From Paenibacillus polymyxa (GTDB lineage Bacteria; Bacillota; Bacilli; Paenibacillales; Paenibacillaceae), in the NCBI RefSeq assembly GCF_001719045.1, contig NZ_CP015423.1, positions 5,207,501 to 5,271,500 of the forward strand: a DNA stretch of 64,000 nt, in the 5' to 3' direction. Below are positions 24,655-34,989 of this stretch, in pieces. Each line of letters begins with the position of its first letter. The first letter of the stretch is position 1. Position numbers and translations under genes: made by a program. Under the pieces are notes generated by a model that searched no databases, was not told the origin of the DNA, and saw only the letters and a program-made list of their open reading frames with translations.

Positions 24655-26618
24655 CTACTTACCCTTTTGCCTTTGATCCGTCCAAGCCGTTTATTGAGCA
24701 GGCAAGTGACTGGATTGCGGATGTATTTTATGAAGTTTTGCCTGAAGTCGGCTTTGAGGTTCGGGATGAACAAATTTATATGGCATTCCAGCTAGAACGT
24801 GCCTATAAGGAAAAAAAGACCATTTTTGCAGAAGCAGGTGTGGGCACTGGTAAAACGCTCGTATACCTGCTGTACGCTATTGCATATGCCCGATACATGA
24901 GAAAACCGGCGATTATCGCCTGTGCGGACGAATCGTTAATTGAACAATTGGTAAAGCCGGAAGGGGATATTGCCAAGCTGGCACAGCATTTGAATCTGAC
25001 GATTGATGCCAGATTGGGGAAGTCGCCGGATCAGTATATTTGTCTGAATAAGCTGGATGAGGTGCGAGGCGGACTGGATGAGGACGCAGATGTTTTCCGT
25101 GATATTTATCTGGAACTGCCGGATTTTGTTCATTTTCCAGATACGTTACAATCCTTTACTCCTTACGGGAACCGAAAGGAATATCCCGAGCTAACAGATG
25201 GACAGTGGAGCAGACTCGGATGGGATGTATTTCAAGACTGTCTCGTTTGCCATCAGCGGCATCGTTGCGGTCAGACGTTGTCTCGTGATCATTACCGTAA
25301 AGCGGCAGATCTGGTCATCTGCTCTCATGACTTTTATATGGAGCATGTATGGACCTACGAAGCGAGAAAGCGCGAGGGTCAGCTGCCGTTGCTGCCGGAG
25401 CACAGCTCTGTTGTCTTTGACGAAGGGCATTTGCTGGAGACAGCGGCACAAAATGCGCTTACCTACAAGCTTAAGCACGCTCAGTTTGAATCTATAATTA
25501 CCCGATTGCTGGAGGGAGAAGTACGGGAATCTTTGGCAATGACGATCGAAGATGCGATCTCCCAAAGTGAGGCTTTGTTCGCTGCGCTTGATAAGAACAG
25601 TCAGCCTGTACAGGGTTCTAATCGCAAGGAGTTCATTCTGAATGAGTCACTGATTAGAGAGGTAAACCGCTTTGGTGAACTGATCGGCACGATCGAAGAA
25701 GAGCTTGTATTTGAAAGCGGGCTATTCTCTTTGGATGAGTATCAAGTCAAAATTGTGGAAGAACATTTGGAAATGATTCAAACCGCGTTGGCTTTGTTTA
25801 AGCGTCCTGAACTTCTCATTTCGTGGGTGATGGAGGATCAGGATGGATTAACGCTTGTGGTTATGCCGAAGATGGTAAAAGAGATTCTCAAAGAACGAGT
25901 ATTTGCGCAGCATATACCGATCGTATTCTCTTCAGCTACACTTTCCGTAGAAAGCTCTTTTGACTATATGGCGCAGAGTCTCGGTATTGAAAATCCGCTA
26001 ACGTTTTCTGTTGCTTCACCTTATGACTACAGCGATCAGATGCAAGCTGCACTGTACCCGTTGCAAGCGGGGGATGATCCAATCCCGAGAGCACTGGCAC
26101 TGCTGGAGAAATCACAGGGAAGAGCGCTTATCCTGTTTCCTTCACAGGAAGAACTGGCTGCATTCCAGACGGGTCTCGTTGCCTACCCGGAGGCGTCTGC
26201 TTATCGTTTTCTGTACGAAGGTTCGGCTGAAATCAGCCATCTGATCTCAGCTTTTCAGAATGATGAGGAAAGTGTGTTGTGCGCTGTTACATTATGGGAA
26301 GGATTGGATATTCCTGGACCTTCTCTGTCGCACGTCATTATCTGGTCACTGCCATTTCCTCCGAATGATCCGGTTTTTACGGCTCTGCGCAAGGATGCAG
26401 CAGATCCGTTTATTCAGATAGATATGCCTCACATGGCACTTAGACTCAGACAAGGCATAGGGCGTTTAATTCGCTCGCGTAATGATCGGGGCTGGATATC
26501 CATCATGGGCCAGGATTTGAGTCGTCAAGAAGTACGTACACAAGTTGAACAACTACTGCCTGCGGGCGTAGAATGCACCGTAATTGAAGGAAACCCGGGG
26601 GGAATAAAAACATGTTGA
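24651..26618 (+). CDS. DinG/XPD-type Fe-S ATP-dependent DNA helicase (YpvA-like)
   Basis: A 655-aa superfamily 2 helicase. Walker A is GVGTGKT (63-69), followed by four cysteines placed as in the XPD/DinG iron-sulfur domain (131, 197, 200, 206). Walker B is DEGH (257-260) rather than DEAH. The C-terminal motor has VFSSATL, LWEGLDIPG and motif VI RQGIGRLIRS. Homologues unwind 5'-overhang DNA, forks or R-loops. The protein resembles B. subtilis YpvA more than the longer DinG with a nuclease domain. Translation appears to start at TTG 24651 behind GGAGG (10-base gap). The next gene overlaps its end by 7 bases. Confidence 0.85.
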   Translation: MTTYPFAFDPSKPFIEQASDWIADVFYEVLPEVGFEVRDEQIYMAFQLERAYKEKKTIFAEAGVGTGKTLVYLLYAIAYARYMRKPAIIACADESLIEQLVKPEGDIAKLAQHLNLTIDARLGKSPDQYICLNKLDEVRGGLDEDADVFRDIYLELPDFVHFPDTLQSFTPYGNRKEYPELTDGQWSRLGWDVFQDCLVCHQRHRCGQTLSRDHYRKAADLVICSHDFYMEHVWTYEARKREGQLPLLPEHSSVVFDEGHLLETAAQNALTYKLKHAQFESIITRLLEGEVRESLAMTIEDAISQSEALFAALDKNSQPVQGSNRKEFILNESLIREVNRFGELIGTIEEELVFESGLFSLDEYQVKIVEEHLEMIQTALALFKRPELLISWVMEDQDGLTLVVMPKMVKEILKERVFAQHIPIVFSSATLSVESSFDYMAQSLGIENPLTFSVASPYDYSDQMQAALYPLQAGDDPIPRALALLEKSQGRALILFPSQEELAAFQTGLVAYPEASAYRFLYEGSAEISHLISAFQNDEESVLCAVTLWEGLDIPGPSLSHVIIWSLPFPPNDPVFTALRKDAADPFIQIDMPHMALRLRQGIGRLIRSRNDRGWISIMGQDLSRQEVRTQVEQLLPAGVECTVIEGNPGGIKTC

Positions 26619-26911
26619 ACTTTACAACGTACACAGTAGATCAGATTAAAGATGCTTTTGGTATTTTGACTGGACAGCGTTATGAATTTATCATTGATGT
26701 AGAGGTAGAGGAGGACGACGAGCTATACACTGAAAACGGACTGTATATCCGTTGTCTTTATTTAGTAGACGAAGAAAAGACGGGACTGCTAAAGTATGAA
26801 TTAATTGAAAAAGTAACGAATCGTTACATTGATCTTGAACTTGAAGATGATGAGTTGCAAGCTGTTGAGACCTTCTGTAAAGAACATGTACAGGATGAAA
26901 CAGTGAAGTAA
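26612..26911 (+). CDS. Conserved small acidic protein of unknown function
   Basis: A 99-aa, strongly acidic cytoplasmic protein. It begins MLNFTTYTVDQIKDAFG and has TGQRYEFIIDVEVEEDDEL and YTENGLYIRCLYLVDEE. I believe it belongs to a small Bacillales family (possibly DUF6509), but I am not certain. No catalytic motif is visible; the pattern of alternating beta strands suggests a small alpha/beta domain. It overlaps the helicase stop by 7 bases and uses CCGGGGGG upstream as ribosome-binding site, so it is co-translated with the helicase. Confidence 0.6.
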   Translation: MLNFTTYTVDQIKDAFGILTGQRYEFIIDVEVEEDDELYTENGLYIRCLYLVDEEKTGLLKYELIEKVTNRYIDLELEDDELQAVETFCKEHVQDETVK

Positions 26912-26969
26912 TAGTATAGAACACTTAGCTAGCAAAGCTGGTATATAGCTAACATATAATGAAGATATC

Positions 26970-27004
26970 AAGGAGTCCTGACATGATCAGGCTCCTTATT
27001 TTTA
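26970..27004 (+). terminator. Intrinsic terminator after the helicase operon
   Basis: AAGGAG (26970-26975) / CTCCTT (26992-26997) with an inner CCTGA / TCAGG stem and one bulged T, followed by ATTTTTAT. Confidence 0.75.
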
Positions 27005-27030
27005 TGGCCATTGAAGAGAACTTATTTGCT

Positions 27031-27393
27031 TTAGCGCAGTCTATCCCACACATTCACCATAAACAGCATAGTCCCCCCCGCGAGTAACACCCATCCTATG
27101 ACGATCCAAACTCCAGCCTCTGGAACTTTGTAATTTTCACCTATAATCGCCAATATCAACACGGGCAGACCGATATTATGCATCCAAAAATGGATATGTG
27201 CCAAAATAGTAACTGAAAGTGCAGGAAAGGTCACATAGATCAGACCTATTATTCCAAGTGCCATCCAACCCAACAAATGGGTATGAGACTGAACATTGGA
27301 TAGGCTGTGATCACCCGACACGCCAATAATTACACTAAGCAGCACACTAAGAGCAAAATATACGGCAGCTATCTTCAGAAATTGCTTTCCCAT
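27031..27393 (-). CDS. Small four-helix membrane protein, haem-copper oxidase subunit I-like
   Basis: A 120-aa membrane protein with about four transmembrane helices. Histidines sit in HTHLLGWMALGIIGLIYV and HIHFWMHNIGLPVL, a spacing that recalls haem-ligating helices of cytochrome oxidase subunit I and NnrS-like proteins. It is far too short to be an oxidase. Similar small proteins in Bacillales are annotated as hypothetical or cbb3-like. The start is ATG 27393, seven bases after AAGGAGGAG; the longer frame to 27426 has no site. It stands alone and divergent from mccA. Function unknown. Confidence 0.65.
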   Translation of the reverse strand: MGKQFLKIAAVYFALSVLLSVIIGVSGDHSLSNVQSHTHLLGWMALGIIGLIYVTFPALSVTILAHIHFWMHNIGLPVLILAIIGENYKVPEAGVWIVIGWVLLAGGTMLFMVNVWDRLR

Positions 27394-27492
27394 ATATGAA
27401 CTCCTCCTTATGTTGCACAAGGACATTTTGTGACATCTTCTCTATCATATCGAGCAAGTAGGCAGGGGGTGTGGGTATTGTGACTGGTCCAT

Positions 27493-27521
27493 TTGACAAA
27501 AGCTTCAAATACACATAAAAT
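27493..27521 (+). promoter_or_regulatory. Promoter of mccA-mccB
   Basis: TTGACA (27493-27498), 17-base spacer, TAAAAT (27516-27521). Transcription from about 27528 would give a 120-base leader containing the inverted repeat at 27559. Confidence 0.7.
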
Positions 27522-27558
27522 CTTATTGCATCAATACTTACCGTATTACTGTGTTTTC

Positions 27559-27584
27559 TCGGAGATGATAGCGAACTTCTCCGA
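27559..27584 (+). other. Inverted repeat in the mccA leader
   Basis: TCGGAGA (27559-27565) and TCTCCGA (27578-27584) form a perfect 7-bp stem with a 12-base loop, without a T run. It could be a regulator operator or an RNA hairpin. It does not resemble an S-box or T-box. The function is unknown. Confidence 0.5.
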
Positions 27585-27648
27585 CAATAGGCGTTAATTT
27601 TTGACCATTGGTTTATTTTGGATTCGCCATTAAAAGGAGCTTGAAATT

Positions 27649-29704
<2,056 letters not shown>

Positions 29705-29726
29705 GAAAATAAGTGTAATGATCAAG

Positions 29727-29755
29727 AGAGGTAGCTGAGGCTGCCTCTTTTTTTT
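29727..29755 (+). terminator. Intrinsic terminator of mccAB
   Basis: AGAGGTAGC (29727-29735) / GCTGCCTCT (29740-29748), 9 bp with one G-U pair, loop TGAG, followed by a long T run. Confidence 0.9.
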
Positions 29756-29904
29756 GTTTTTTTATCATAGCTACTTTTTTGAGAAGAACAGAGGAGTACG
29801 TAGATGTAATAACGAATAGTTTTATATAGTTCAATTGAATGTTAAACGGGATATATAACCGCGACTACGTCTCTGAGGAAACAAAAACCTGGAGGGGGAA
29901 TGTT

Positions 29905-32661
29905 ATGAGGTTCACACATCTGGAAAAAGCAACAACTGTGCTGTCGGATCATCCGGTACGTCTGAGGTCTGCTTATGCAGTCGGTCCGGTCATGCTCCCG
30001 GAAAATTGCGGTGTGGGCAGGGAATGGTCCAATTATTTTGCCCATGAGAATTGGAATTTGGAAAAGGCTTGTGGTGAAGAAGGAATAGAGCTTTCAGCCG
30101 GAGGAAAGGCAGCGTGCCGATTACTGACCGAGCTAGACCCTCGGACTGCGGAACTGAATCTAGGTGTTTTTCCGCCTTTGGCCGAACAAGAAAGGCTTTT
30201 GCTGGTTTCAAATCTTCGTTGTATGGTTGCACAGGAAGTGATTTTCAGACCCTTTGAAGGAACGGGACAAATTTGGATAGATGGCACACTGGTATATGCG
30301 GAATCCGGTCCTTTTCGCTTGTATCTGGAGGAAGGCGATCACACGGTAGTTATCATTGCTGCGTTTATTCCTGAGGAGGCCCGCTCTATTCGTATCAGTG
30401 GAAATCAGGTATGCGACGAACCAGATGTGGCAGAACTGCATCGTGAATTTGTAGAGCGTAATATACGTTTTCATATGGCATGGCTAGAGGTTGAGAAAAG
30501 TGCTGGCAGGGAGGGTGAAGACAGCCCGATCTTATTTTATCTACTGCGTAAGGATCGGATAGATCTTCCCTTAGATCAAACGTTATGGGTCGAGGTAACG
30601 AATGATGAAGGCATAAAGCTGGATCGCTTTCCAGCACATTGGGAGCAGGAGCAAAGCTATGACTGGGATCAGGAAAAGGCCAGGAATACGGGAATGCTGC
30701 ACTTCACCGTTACATATCGGGATCATGAGGCTGTGGAGCATCGTTTTGTGTATTCGGCACTTGTGCGGCCTTTGTCAGTCGTCGTGGAGGGCTTGCAGGA
30801 AGAGTATGACCGGTACATTCAAGCCCGCGCTATAGATATTCTTCCTTCTGCGCAGAAAATACAAATAGAGGGCCTGCTTGAGGAATTAAAAAGGTTAACG
30901 GATTTGCCGGAAGATCCTTTTGAAATCTGGGATTACCGGATTGTGCGTGAATATATCAAGCTACTAAAACAGATCTTCACAAATGGACATACCGAACAGT
31001 CACAGCCCCCATCCTTACTTCAAGAAGAACACATTTTTTTGTCTAATGACGGAATTGGGGAAGGATTTTTTGTCTCCCGTTTGGACAATAGTTTGCAACG
31101 CTATACCATTCAGCTTCCTAGAAGCTACTCGACTGACCGACAGTATCCTCTGATCGTCCTGATGCCAGGCAAGCGATATGAGCTGGGTTTGCCGGATTTT
31201 CAGAATCGAGGTTTTGGGCAAGGCTGGGAAGAGGAAGCTATATTCGTTACTTTTTCGTGCCGTGGTGTAACGTTGGGCAGTTATATTGGAGAAGCTGCTT
31301 TTTTGGAGGGGCTGGATGTCATACTGCAAGCGTATCGAGTGGACGAAGATCGGGTCTATCTGACGGGTTATTCGAACGGAGCATACGCTGCTTGGGCGAT
31401 GGCACAGGCTTATCCTTCTCGGTTTGCGGCTATTGCGGTTATCTCTGGAGCGCCACATCCTAAGCATCTGATAAATCTGTTGAATATGCCAATATTGAAT
31501 GTATGCGGAGATCAGGATTACTTATTTGCACAAGCATACACAGCCCCTGTAACAGAGCTTCTATCTGATCATTTTAGAGGTGTTGTAGAGCGGCAGTCTA
31601 ATCACTGGGATACGCATGAGCTGAGACTTCTGGACGGCGTACTGGGTTGGCTTATGCAATGGAAAAGAGATGTCGTACCTCAGCGTATTGCCTATCGGAC
31701 GGAACGGGGGAGACATAACCGGGCTTACTGGCTGGAACTGACGCGAATGGATGAAAATGAGGAATATGCTGAGTTGTACGGTGAAATGAGTGCCACAGGT
31801 GAGTTGGATATCGAGGCGGTTCACGCCGAAGAATTTATCATTCATCTTTCTCAAGAGGTCATGCCCTTGGAGCTGGCCCAGGTTCGTATCGGAGCCCGTA
31901 TTTTCGTGTTGGACTTGCGGGAATACAGCCGCTTTCGCTTTGTTAAAACACAGTCACATAAACGCCCCTCACCTGAATACCGTTTGATTGCCGAACGGGA
32001 GGAAGAAAGCAGTGGATGCTTTACAAAAGAATCGGATGCCAAAATGAAAACGGTGGGCTCGAAAAGCGTGGGAAGAAACGTTTTGAGCCACGGTATGGGT
32101 GTGCTTGACGTTTATATGGATCGTCTTCACATTGTCCTTCCATCCAGCTATGCTACACCGGAGGAAGAGCAGGCGGTGAGACGGACGGCGAACGCCTTGG
32201 CTAGCCCACGAACAGCAACTTGGAATCCGTATATCGGTGTTCATTATCCCGTGGTGTCTTCTAATGATATTACGGAGGAAGCACTGGCTGATAGCAACGT
32301 GATTTGTATCACTTCGGGCTTGTCCAGACATGAGCTGCTTCAAAAGCACCAGGCCGATCTGCAAATTACATGTACGGAGGAAGGGTATACATTGGGCGAC
32401 GACTTTACGGCAGGCGAGTATTGTCTGTCATATATTCAACCTAGCCCATGGTCTGCAACCCAGCAAATGCTTGTTGTAGCGACCAATTCACCCCGTATAC
32501 TGGGTAAAAACCTATTTATGCGCAGACTAATTATGCCTGGATATTTTAATGGTCTACACCCGTATTTAAATAAAGAGATCATTGTGTATGATAGCAAGGG
32601 AGTGCGTGCTCTTAACTTCACTTCCATTAGACATGCGCAGCAAAAACTGCAAGGCCAATAA
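29905..32661 (+). CDS. Large alpha/beta-hydrolase (esterase-like) protein
   Basis: A 918-aa protein without signal peptide. About 370 N-terminal residues are of unknown fold, with beta-rich segments. Then comes an alpha/beta-hydrolase core like PHB-depolymerase/feruloyl-esterase proteins: YPLIVLMPGK, GYSNGAYAAWAMAQAYP with nucleophile Ser490, ILNVCGDQDYLF, and a possible catalytic histidine in SNHWDTHE. A further 300-residue C-terminal region includes YLDLREYSR-like strands and a last domain (PGYFNGLHPYLNKEIIVY) with no match I know. ATG 29905 follows GGAGGGGG at 6 bases; the longer frame from 29839 has none. Substrate unknown. Single gene, whose terminator now contains an insertion sequence. 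Confidence 0.65.
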   Translation: MRFTHLEKATTVLSDHPVRLRSAYAVGPVMLPENCGVGREWSNYFAHENWNLEKACGEEGIELSAGGKAACRLLTELDPRTAELNLGVFPPLAEQERLLLVSNLRCMVAQEVIFRPFEGTGQIWIDGTLVYAESGPFRLYLEEGDHTVVIIAAFIPEEARSIRISGNQVCDEPDVAELHREFVERNIRFHMAWLEVEKSAGREGEDSPILFYLLRKDRIDLPLDQTLWVEVTNDEGIKLDRFPAHWEQEQSYDWDQEKARNTGMLHFTVTYRDHEAVEHRFVYSALVRPLSVVVEGLQEEYDRYIQARAIDILPSAQKIQIEGLLEELKRLTDLPEDPFEIWDYRIVREYIKLLKQIFTNGHTEQSQPPSLLQEEHIFLSNDGIGEGFFVSRLDNSLQRYTIQLPRSYSTDRQYPLIVLMPGKRYELGLPDFQNRGFGQGWEEEAIFVTFSCRGVTLGSYIGEAAFLEGLDVILQAYRVDEDRVYLTGYSNGAYAAWAMAQAYPSRFAAIAVISGAPHPKHLINLLNMPILNVCGDQDYLFAQAYTAPVTELLSDHFRGVVERQSNHWDTHELRLLDGVLGWLMQWKRDVVPQRIAYRTERGRHNRAYWLELTRMDENEEYAELYGEMSATGELDIEAVHAEEFIIHLSQEVMPLELAQVRIGARIFVLDLREYSRFRFVKTQSHKRPSPEYRLIAEREEESSGCFTKESDAKMKTVGSKSVGRNVLSHGMGVLDVYMDRLHIVLPSSYATPEEEQAVRRTANALASPRTATWNPYIGVHYPVVSSNDITEEALADSNVICITSGLSRHELLQKHQADLQITCTEEGYTLGDDFTAGEYCLSYIQPSPWSATQQMLVVATNSPRILGKNLFMRRLIMPGYFNGLHPYLNKEIIVYDSKGVRALNFTSIRHAQQKLQGQ

Positions 32662-32713
32662 AAAAGATAATAATGTTATAATAATCTATAATTAAAAAAA
32701 ACCGTCTGGAGGC

Positions 32714-32741
32714 TGGTCAAGCCCCCATTTTATAGACACTG
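32714..32741 (+). repeat. IS terminal inverted repeat, orfB-distal end
   Basis: Begins TGGTCAAGCCCCC and includes TATAGACACTG. It matches the opposite end at 16 to 17 of 28 positions. Confidence 0.75.
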
Positions 32742-32751
32742 AAAAAAGCCC

Positions 32752-33636
32752 CTAGGCTATAAGCTGCTTCCGATACTCTTTCGGAGGCAGCTTATTTAAC
32801 TTTCGTTGTGGTCGACATTGGTTGTAAAATTGGATATATTCTTTTATTCTCCTTTGTACCTCATCCATATTTCGGATATCATAGGGGTAGAGCCCTTCCG
32901 TTTTGAGATGCGAGAAGAAGCTCTCCATCGAGGCATTATCATAACAATTGCCTCGGCGAGACATGCTGATTCGGGCGCCAACCTTTGGCAGCATGTCATG
33001 GTACGCATGGGACGTGTACTGGAATCCCTGGTCGCTGTGAACGATGAGGCCAGTCACGTCTTTTTGCTGTTTCCAGGCTTGTCGAAACGTCTGTAAAACC
33101 AGTTCGTTATCATTTCTATGGCTCATCTGGTACGCGATAATTTCGTTATTGAACAAGTCTTTAATCGCAGACAGATATAGCCAGCAATCACCCACTCGAT
33201 ATTGCGTGATATCTGTGACCCATTTTTGATTTGGTTTGTCAGCCTTGAAATCCTGTTTTAGCGGATTTTTCGCCACACGACCTTCCGTAGAAGAAGCATA
33301 ATTGCAGCGATGCTTCCGACGAATTTGTGAGCGGATTCCCAAGACCTGCATGAGCCGAAGTACCTTTTTATGATTCATCCAGACTCCATGATCGTGCTGC
33401 AAAAATAGTTGGATTTGACGGTAGCCGTAGACTCCGTTATACTGCTCATACACTTTCTTCACAAGTGCTTTCGCGTCCCGATCTCGATCTGTTTCTCTCC
33501 GTTTTAAGAAGGCGTAATATCCACTTCTAGAGACCTTAAACAGCTTACAGAGTTCGCTAACTGGATACTCTTTAGCGGCCTTCTCAATCGTTACATACTT
33601 GTGCGCCTCATCTCCTGCATCCAGATTTCCAAACAC
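32752..33636 (-). CDS. IS3-family transposase OrfB (DDE integrase core)
   Basis: A 294-aa rve-type transposase frame. The N-terminal HTH_21 region has YPVSELCKLFKVSRSGYYAF. The DDE residues are in WVTDITQYRVG (first D), LIVHSDQGFQYTS (second D) and GNCYDNASMESFFSHLK (E). The frame opens at GTG 33636 without a good ribosome-binding site. Production is expected as an OrfAB fusion by -1 frameshifting at the A6G motif. It is intact through its TAA, 38 bases before the element's end. Confidence 0.9.
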   Translation of the reverse strand: MFGNLDAGDEAHKYVTIEKAAKEYPVSELCKLFKVSRSGYYAFLKRRETDRDRDAKALVKKVYEQYNGVYGYRQIQLFLQHDHGVWMNHKKVLRLMQVLGIRSQIRRKHRCNYASSTEGRVAKNPLKQDFKADKPNQKWVTDITQYRVGDCWLYLSAIKDLFNNEIIAYQMSHRNDNELVLQTFRQAWKQQKDVTGLIVHSDQGFQYTSHAYHDMLPKVGARISMSRRGNCYDNASMESFFSHLKTEGLYPYDIRNMDEVQRRIKEYIQFYNQCRPQRKLNKLPPKEYRKQLIA

Positions 33637-33905
33637 TTTTTTAGCATATCATTTTCCCGTTTTAACTTTTGGACGTACCTGTCCTGGTCCATATATTCCT
33701 TCCGTCGTTCTCGTTGGTCCATAAGTCCGAATTCACCGAGTTCCTTGTACTTCCGCATCCATTCTTTCAACCGATGTCGATCTGCAATACCGAACTTCTC
33801 CATGAGTTTACGATATGTCCAACCTTCTTCGATATGAAGCCGTATGGCCTCTACTTTGGTTTCAAACGTATACTCTTTAAACTTCTGTCCTTTTTTCGCT
33901 GGCAT
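33591..33905 (-). CDS. IS3-family transposase OrfA (HTH DNA-binding)
   Basis: A 104-aa protein. The helix-turn-helix is RLHIEEGWTYRKLMEKFGI with DRHRLKEWMRKYKELG, followed by the leucine-zipper-like coiled coil DQDRYVQKLKRENDMLKKCL that mediates oligomerisation. It starts at ATG 33905 behind AGGGGGTG just inside the inverted repeat. Its last 46 bases overlap orfB in the -1 frame. OrfA alone often represses transposition. Confidence 0.9.
   Translation of the reverse strand: MPAKKGQKFKEYTFETKVEAIRLHIEEGWTYRKLMEKFGIADRHRLKEWMRKYKELGEFGLMDQRERRKEYMDQDRYVQKLKRENDMLKKCLEIWMQEMRRTSM
33636..33642 (-). promoter_or_regulatory. Programmed -1 frameshift site A AAA AAG
   Basis: On the minus strand the heptamer reads AAAAAAG in the frame cta-aaa-aag of orfA. 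It lies exactly where the orfB frame opens, so slippage makes the OrfAB transposase. Confidence 0.8.
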
Positions 33906-33952
33906 AAAAATGCACCCCCTAGAAATTCATCGGATAAACCAGGGGGTTATTC

Positions 33953-33980
33953 CAATGTCTATTCTAAGGGGTGCACTTCA
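33953..33980 (-). repeat. IS terminal inverted repeat, orfA-proximal end
   Basis: On the minus strand it begins TGAAGTGCACCCC and includes AATAGACATTG. It is followed by orfA about 50 bases further in. Confidence 0.75.
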
Positions 33981-34071
33981 GGCACGTTGGCGATCCTGAC
34001 GGTTTTTTGCTGGTTCATTGCAGTGATTTGTGATCGAGATGACGTCATATAAAGAAGGGTATTGTGGCAGC

Positions 34072-34989
34072 TTAGCTTTTATATTGCTCCATCAGGTACA
34101 TGATCTTTACTTCATCGGCCAAATCTCCAAAGGGTTCTAACGGATTCTCTTGAATGATATGATATAAACGCTGGACTCGTTCCTTTGGCAGTTTGCGTAC
34201 ATATCTGGAAATGAAAGCGGCATGGGTGACTACGTAGCGCTTTTTACGGACAGCTGCACTGGCTACGCGGACGAGAATATCTTCGCCCCCTGCCAATTCC
34301 AGAATACGGCGCTCATAAAAGACTACGTATCGGAATGTCCGGTCCTTGATCAGCTCACGATTGAGTCTGGCAATCTCTCCGATATATCTGACCATAAGCG
34401 GCTCGAAGCTCTTGATCAGGAGGGGATCGAGCGTTAATTCCATGTCTTTGCGGAGAACGAAAGATTGCAGCAGGGCGACCTGCTGGAGCCTTATCCGATC
34501 ATTGTGAATGAGTACAGCCATCTCACGCAGCATTTCATAGGAGACACGCTCACTGAGTTGCCGCAGGGCAACCGCGTTTTTATGATTAATGTTTAGTCCT
34601 TCCTGGATCTGCTCTATACGACCTCTGAACAGACGTATAAGCTGCCTACGCTGTTCATAAGGATAAATACCCTGCTGTAGAAGCACTAAGGGCAGCAGAA
34701 GAAGCGCACCGACGATACCGCACAAAAGCATTTGTTGCGGTGAGTGGCCGAAAAAGACAGTAGCGGCCAGCAATATGACACTGACAGCAAGGTCTTTACG
34801 AAAATAACGTTTGGCTCTGAGTCTGGCATATTGCTCTACAGGAACTAGTGTATCCCGACCACATGATGTGCACTTTTCTTCCCAAAGGGCGGTAAATTGC
34901 CCACAACGCTTGCAGACTCTTAGCTTTTGGAAGGCGTGCTCTGTGCGGGTAAATGGGCGAAATTGTACAGCTTGTTTGGAACTATTCAT
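34072..34989 (-). CDS. Zinc-ribbon membrane protein of unknown function
   Basis: About 305 aa. An N-terminal zinc ribbon uses two CxxC pairs (VCKRCGQ and CTSCGRD). Two adjacent transmembrane helices follow (KDLAVSVILLAATVFFG and MLLCGIVGALLLLPLVLL). The rest is a charged, helical cytoplasmic domain of about 190 residues (QIQEGLNINHKNAVALRQLS, then ELIKDRTFRYVVFYERR). I recognise no family. ATG 34989 is chosen because it overlaps the stop of the small gene before it (ATGAATAG), implying coupling. It points away from, and shares the upstream region with, the vWA/tubulin-like cluster, so it may be an accessory or sensor part of it. Confidence 0.6.
   Translation of the reverse strand: MNSSKQAVQFRPFTRTEHAFQKLRVCKRCGQFTALWEEKCTSCGRDTLVPVEQYARLRAKRYFRKDLAVSVILLAATVFFGHSPQQMLLCGIVGALLLLPLVLLQQGIYPYEQRRQLIRLFRGRIEQIQEGLNINHKNAVALRQLSERVSYEMLREMAVLIHNDRIRLQQVALLQSFVLRKDMELTLDPLLIKSFEPLMVRYIGEIARLNRELIKDRTFRYVVFYERRILELAGGEDILVRVASAAVRKKRYVVTHAAFISRYVRKLPKERVQRLYHIIQENPLEPFGDLADEVKIMYLMEQYKS

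Larger units (their letters stand above)
32714..33980 (-). mobile_element. IS3-family (IS150-like) insertion sequence, apparently complete
   Basis: A 1267-bp element bounded by TG...CA ends with imperfect 28-bp inverted repeats (32714-32741 and 33953-33980) sharing CCCC and ATAGACA-TG cores. It is flanked by a direct repeat GGC at 32711-32713 and 33981-33983, the 3-bp target duplication typical of IS3. It carries overlapping orfA and orfB on the minus strand with a slippery A6G site. Both frames are open and the DDE triad is present, so it is probably active or recently so. Confidence 0.9.
32694..34008 (+). terminator. Terminator split by the insertion sequence
   Basis: The left half, an A run then CCGTCTGGA (to 32710), lies before the element. 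The right half, TCCTGACGG followed by TTTTTT (33994-34008), lies after it. With the element and one copy of the 3-bp duplication removed, they form CCGTC-t-GGA / TCC-t-GACGG flanked by A and T tracts. This would be a bidirectional terminator between the convergent genes ending at 32661 and 34072. Today the arms are 1.3 kb apart. Confidence 0.75.

Noticed and set aside
27559..27584. Transcription attenuator in the mccA leader
   Set aside because: The hairpin has no T tract and no competing antiterminator that I can see.
31015..32364. Several 100-150 codon minus-strand frames inside the esterase gene
   Set aside because: They are shadows of the sense gene, with basic low-complexity products and no initiation signals.
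32752..33905. A prophage or larger transposon around the transposase genes
   Set aside because: Terminal repeats and a 3-bp duplication tightly delimit a simple IS; no phage or cargo genes lie around it.
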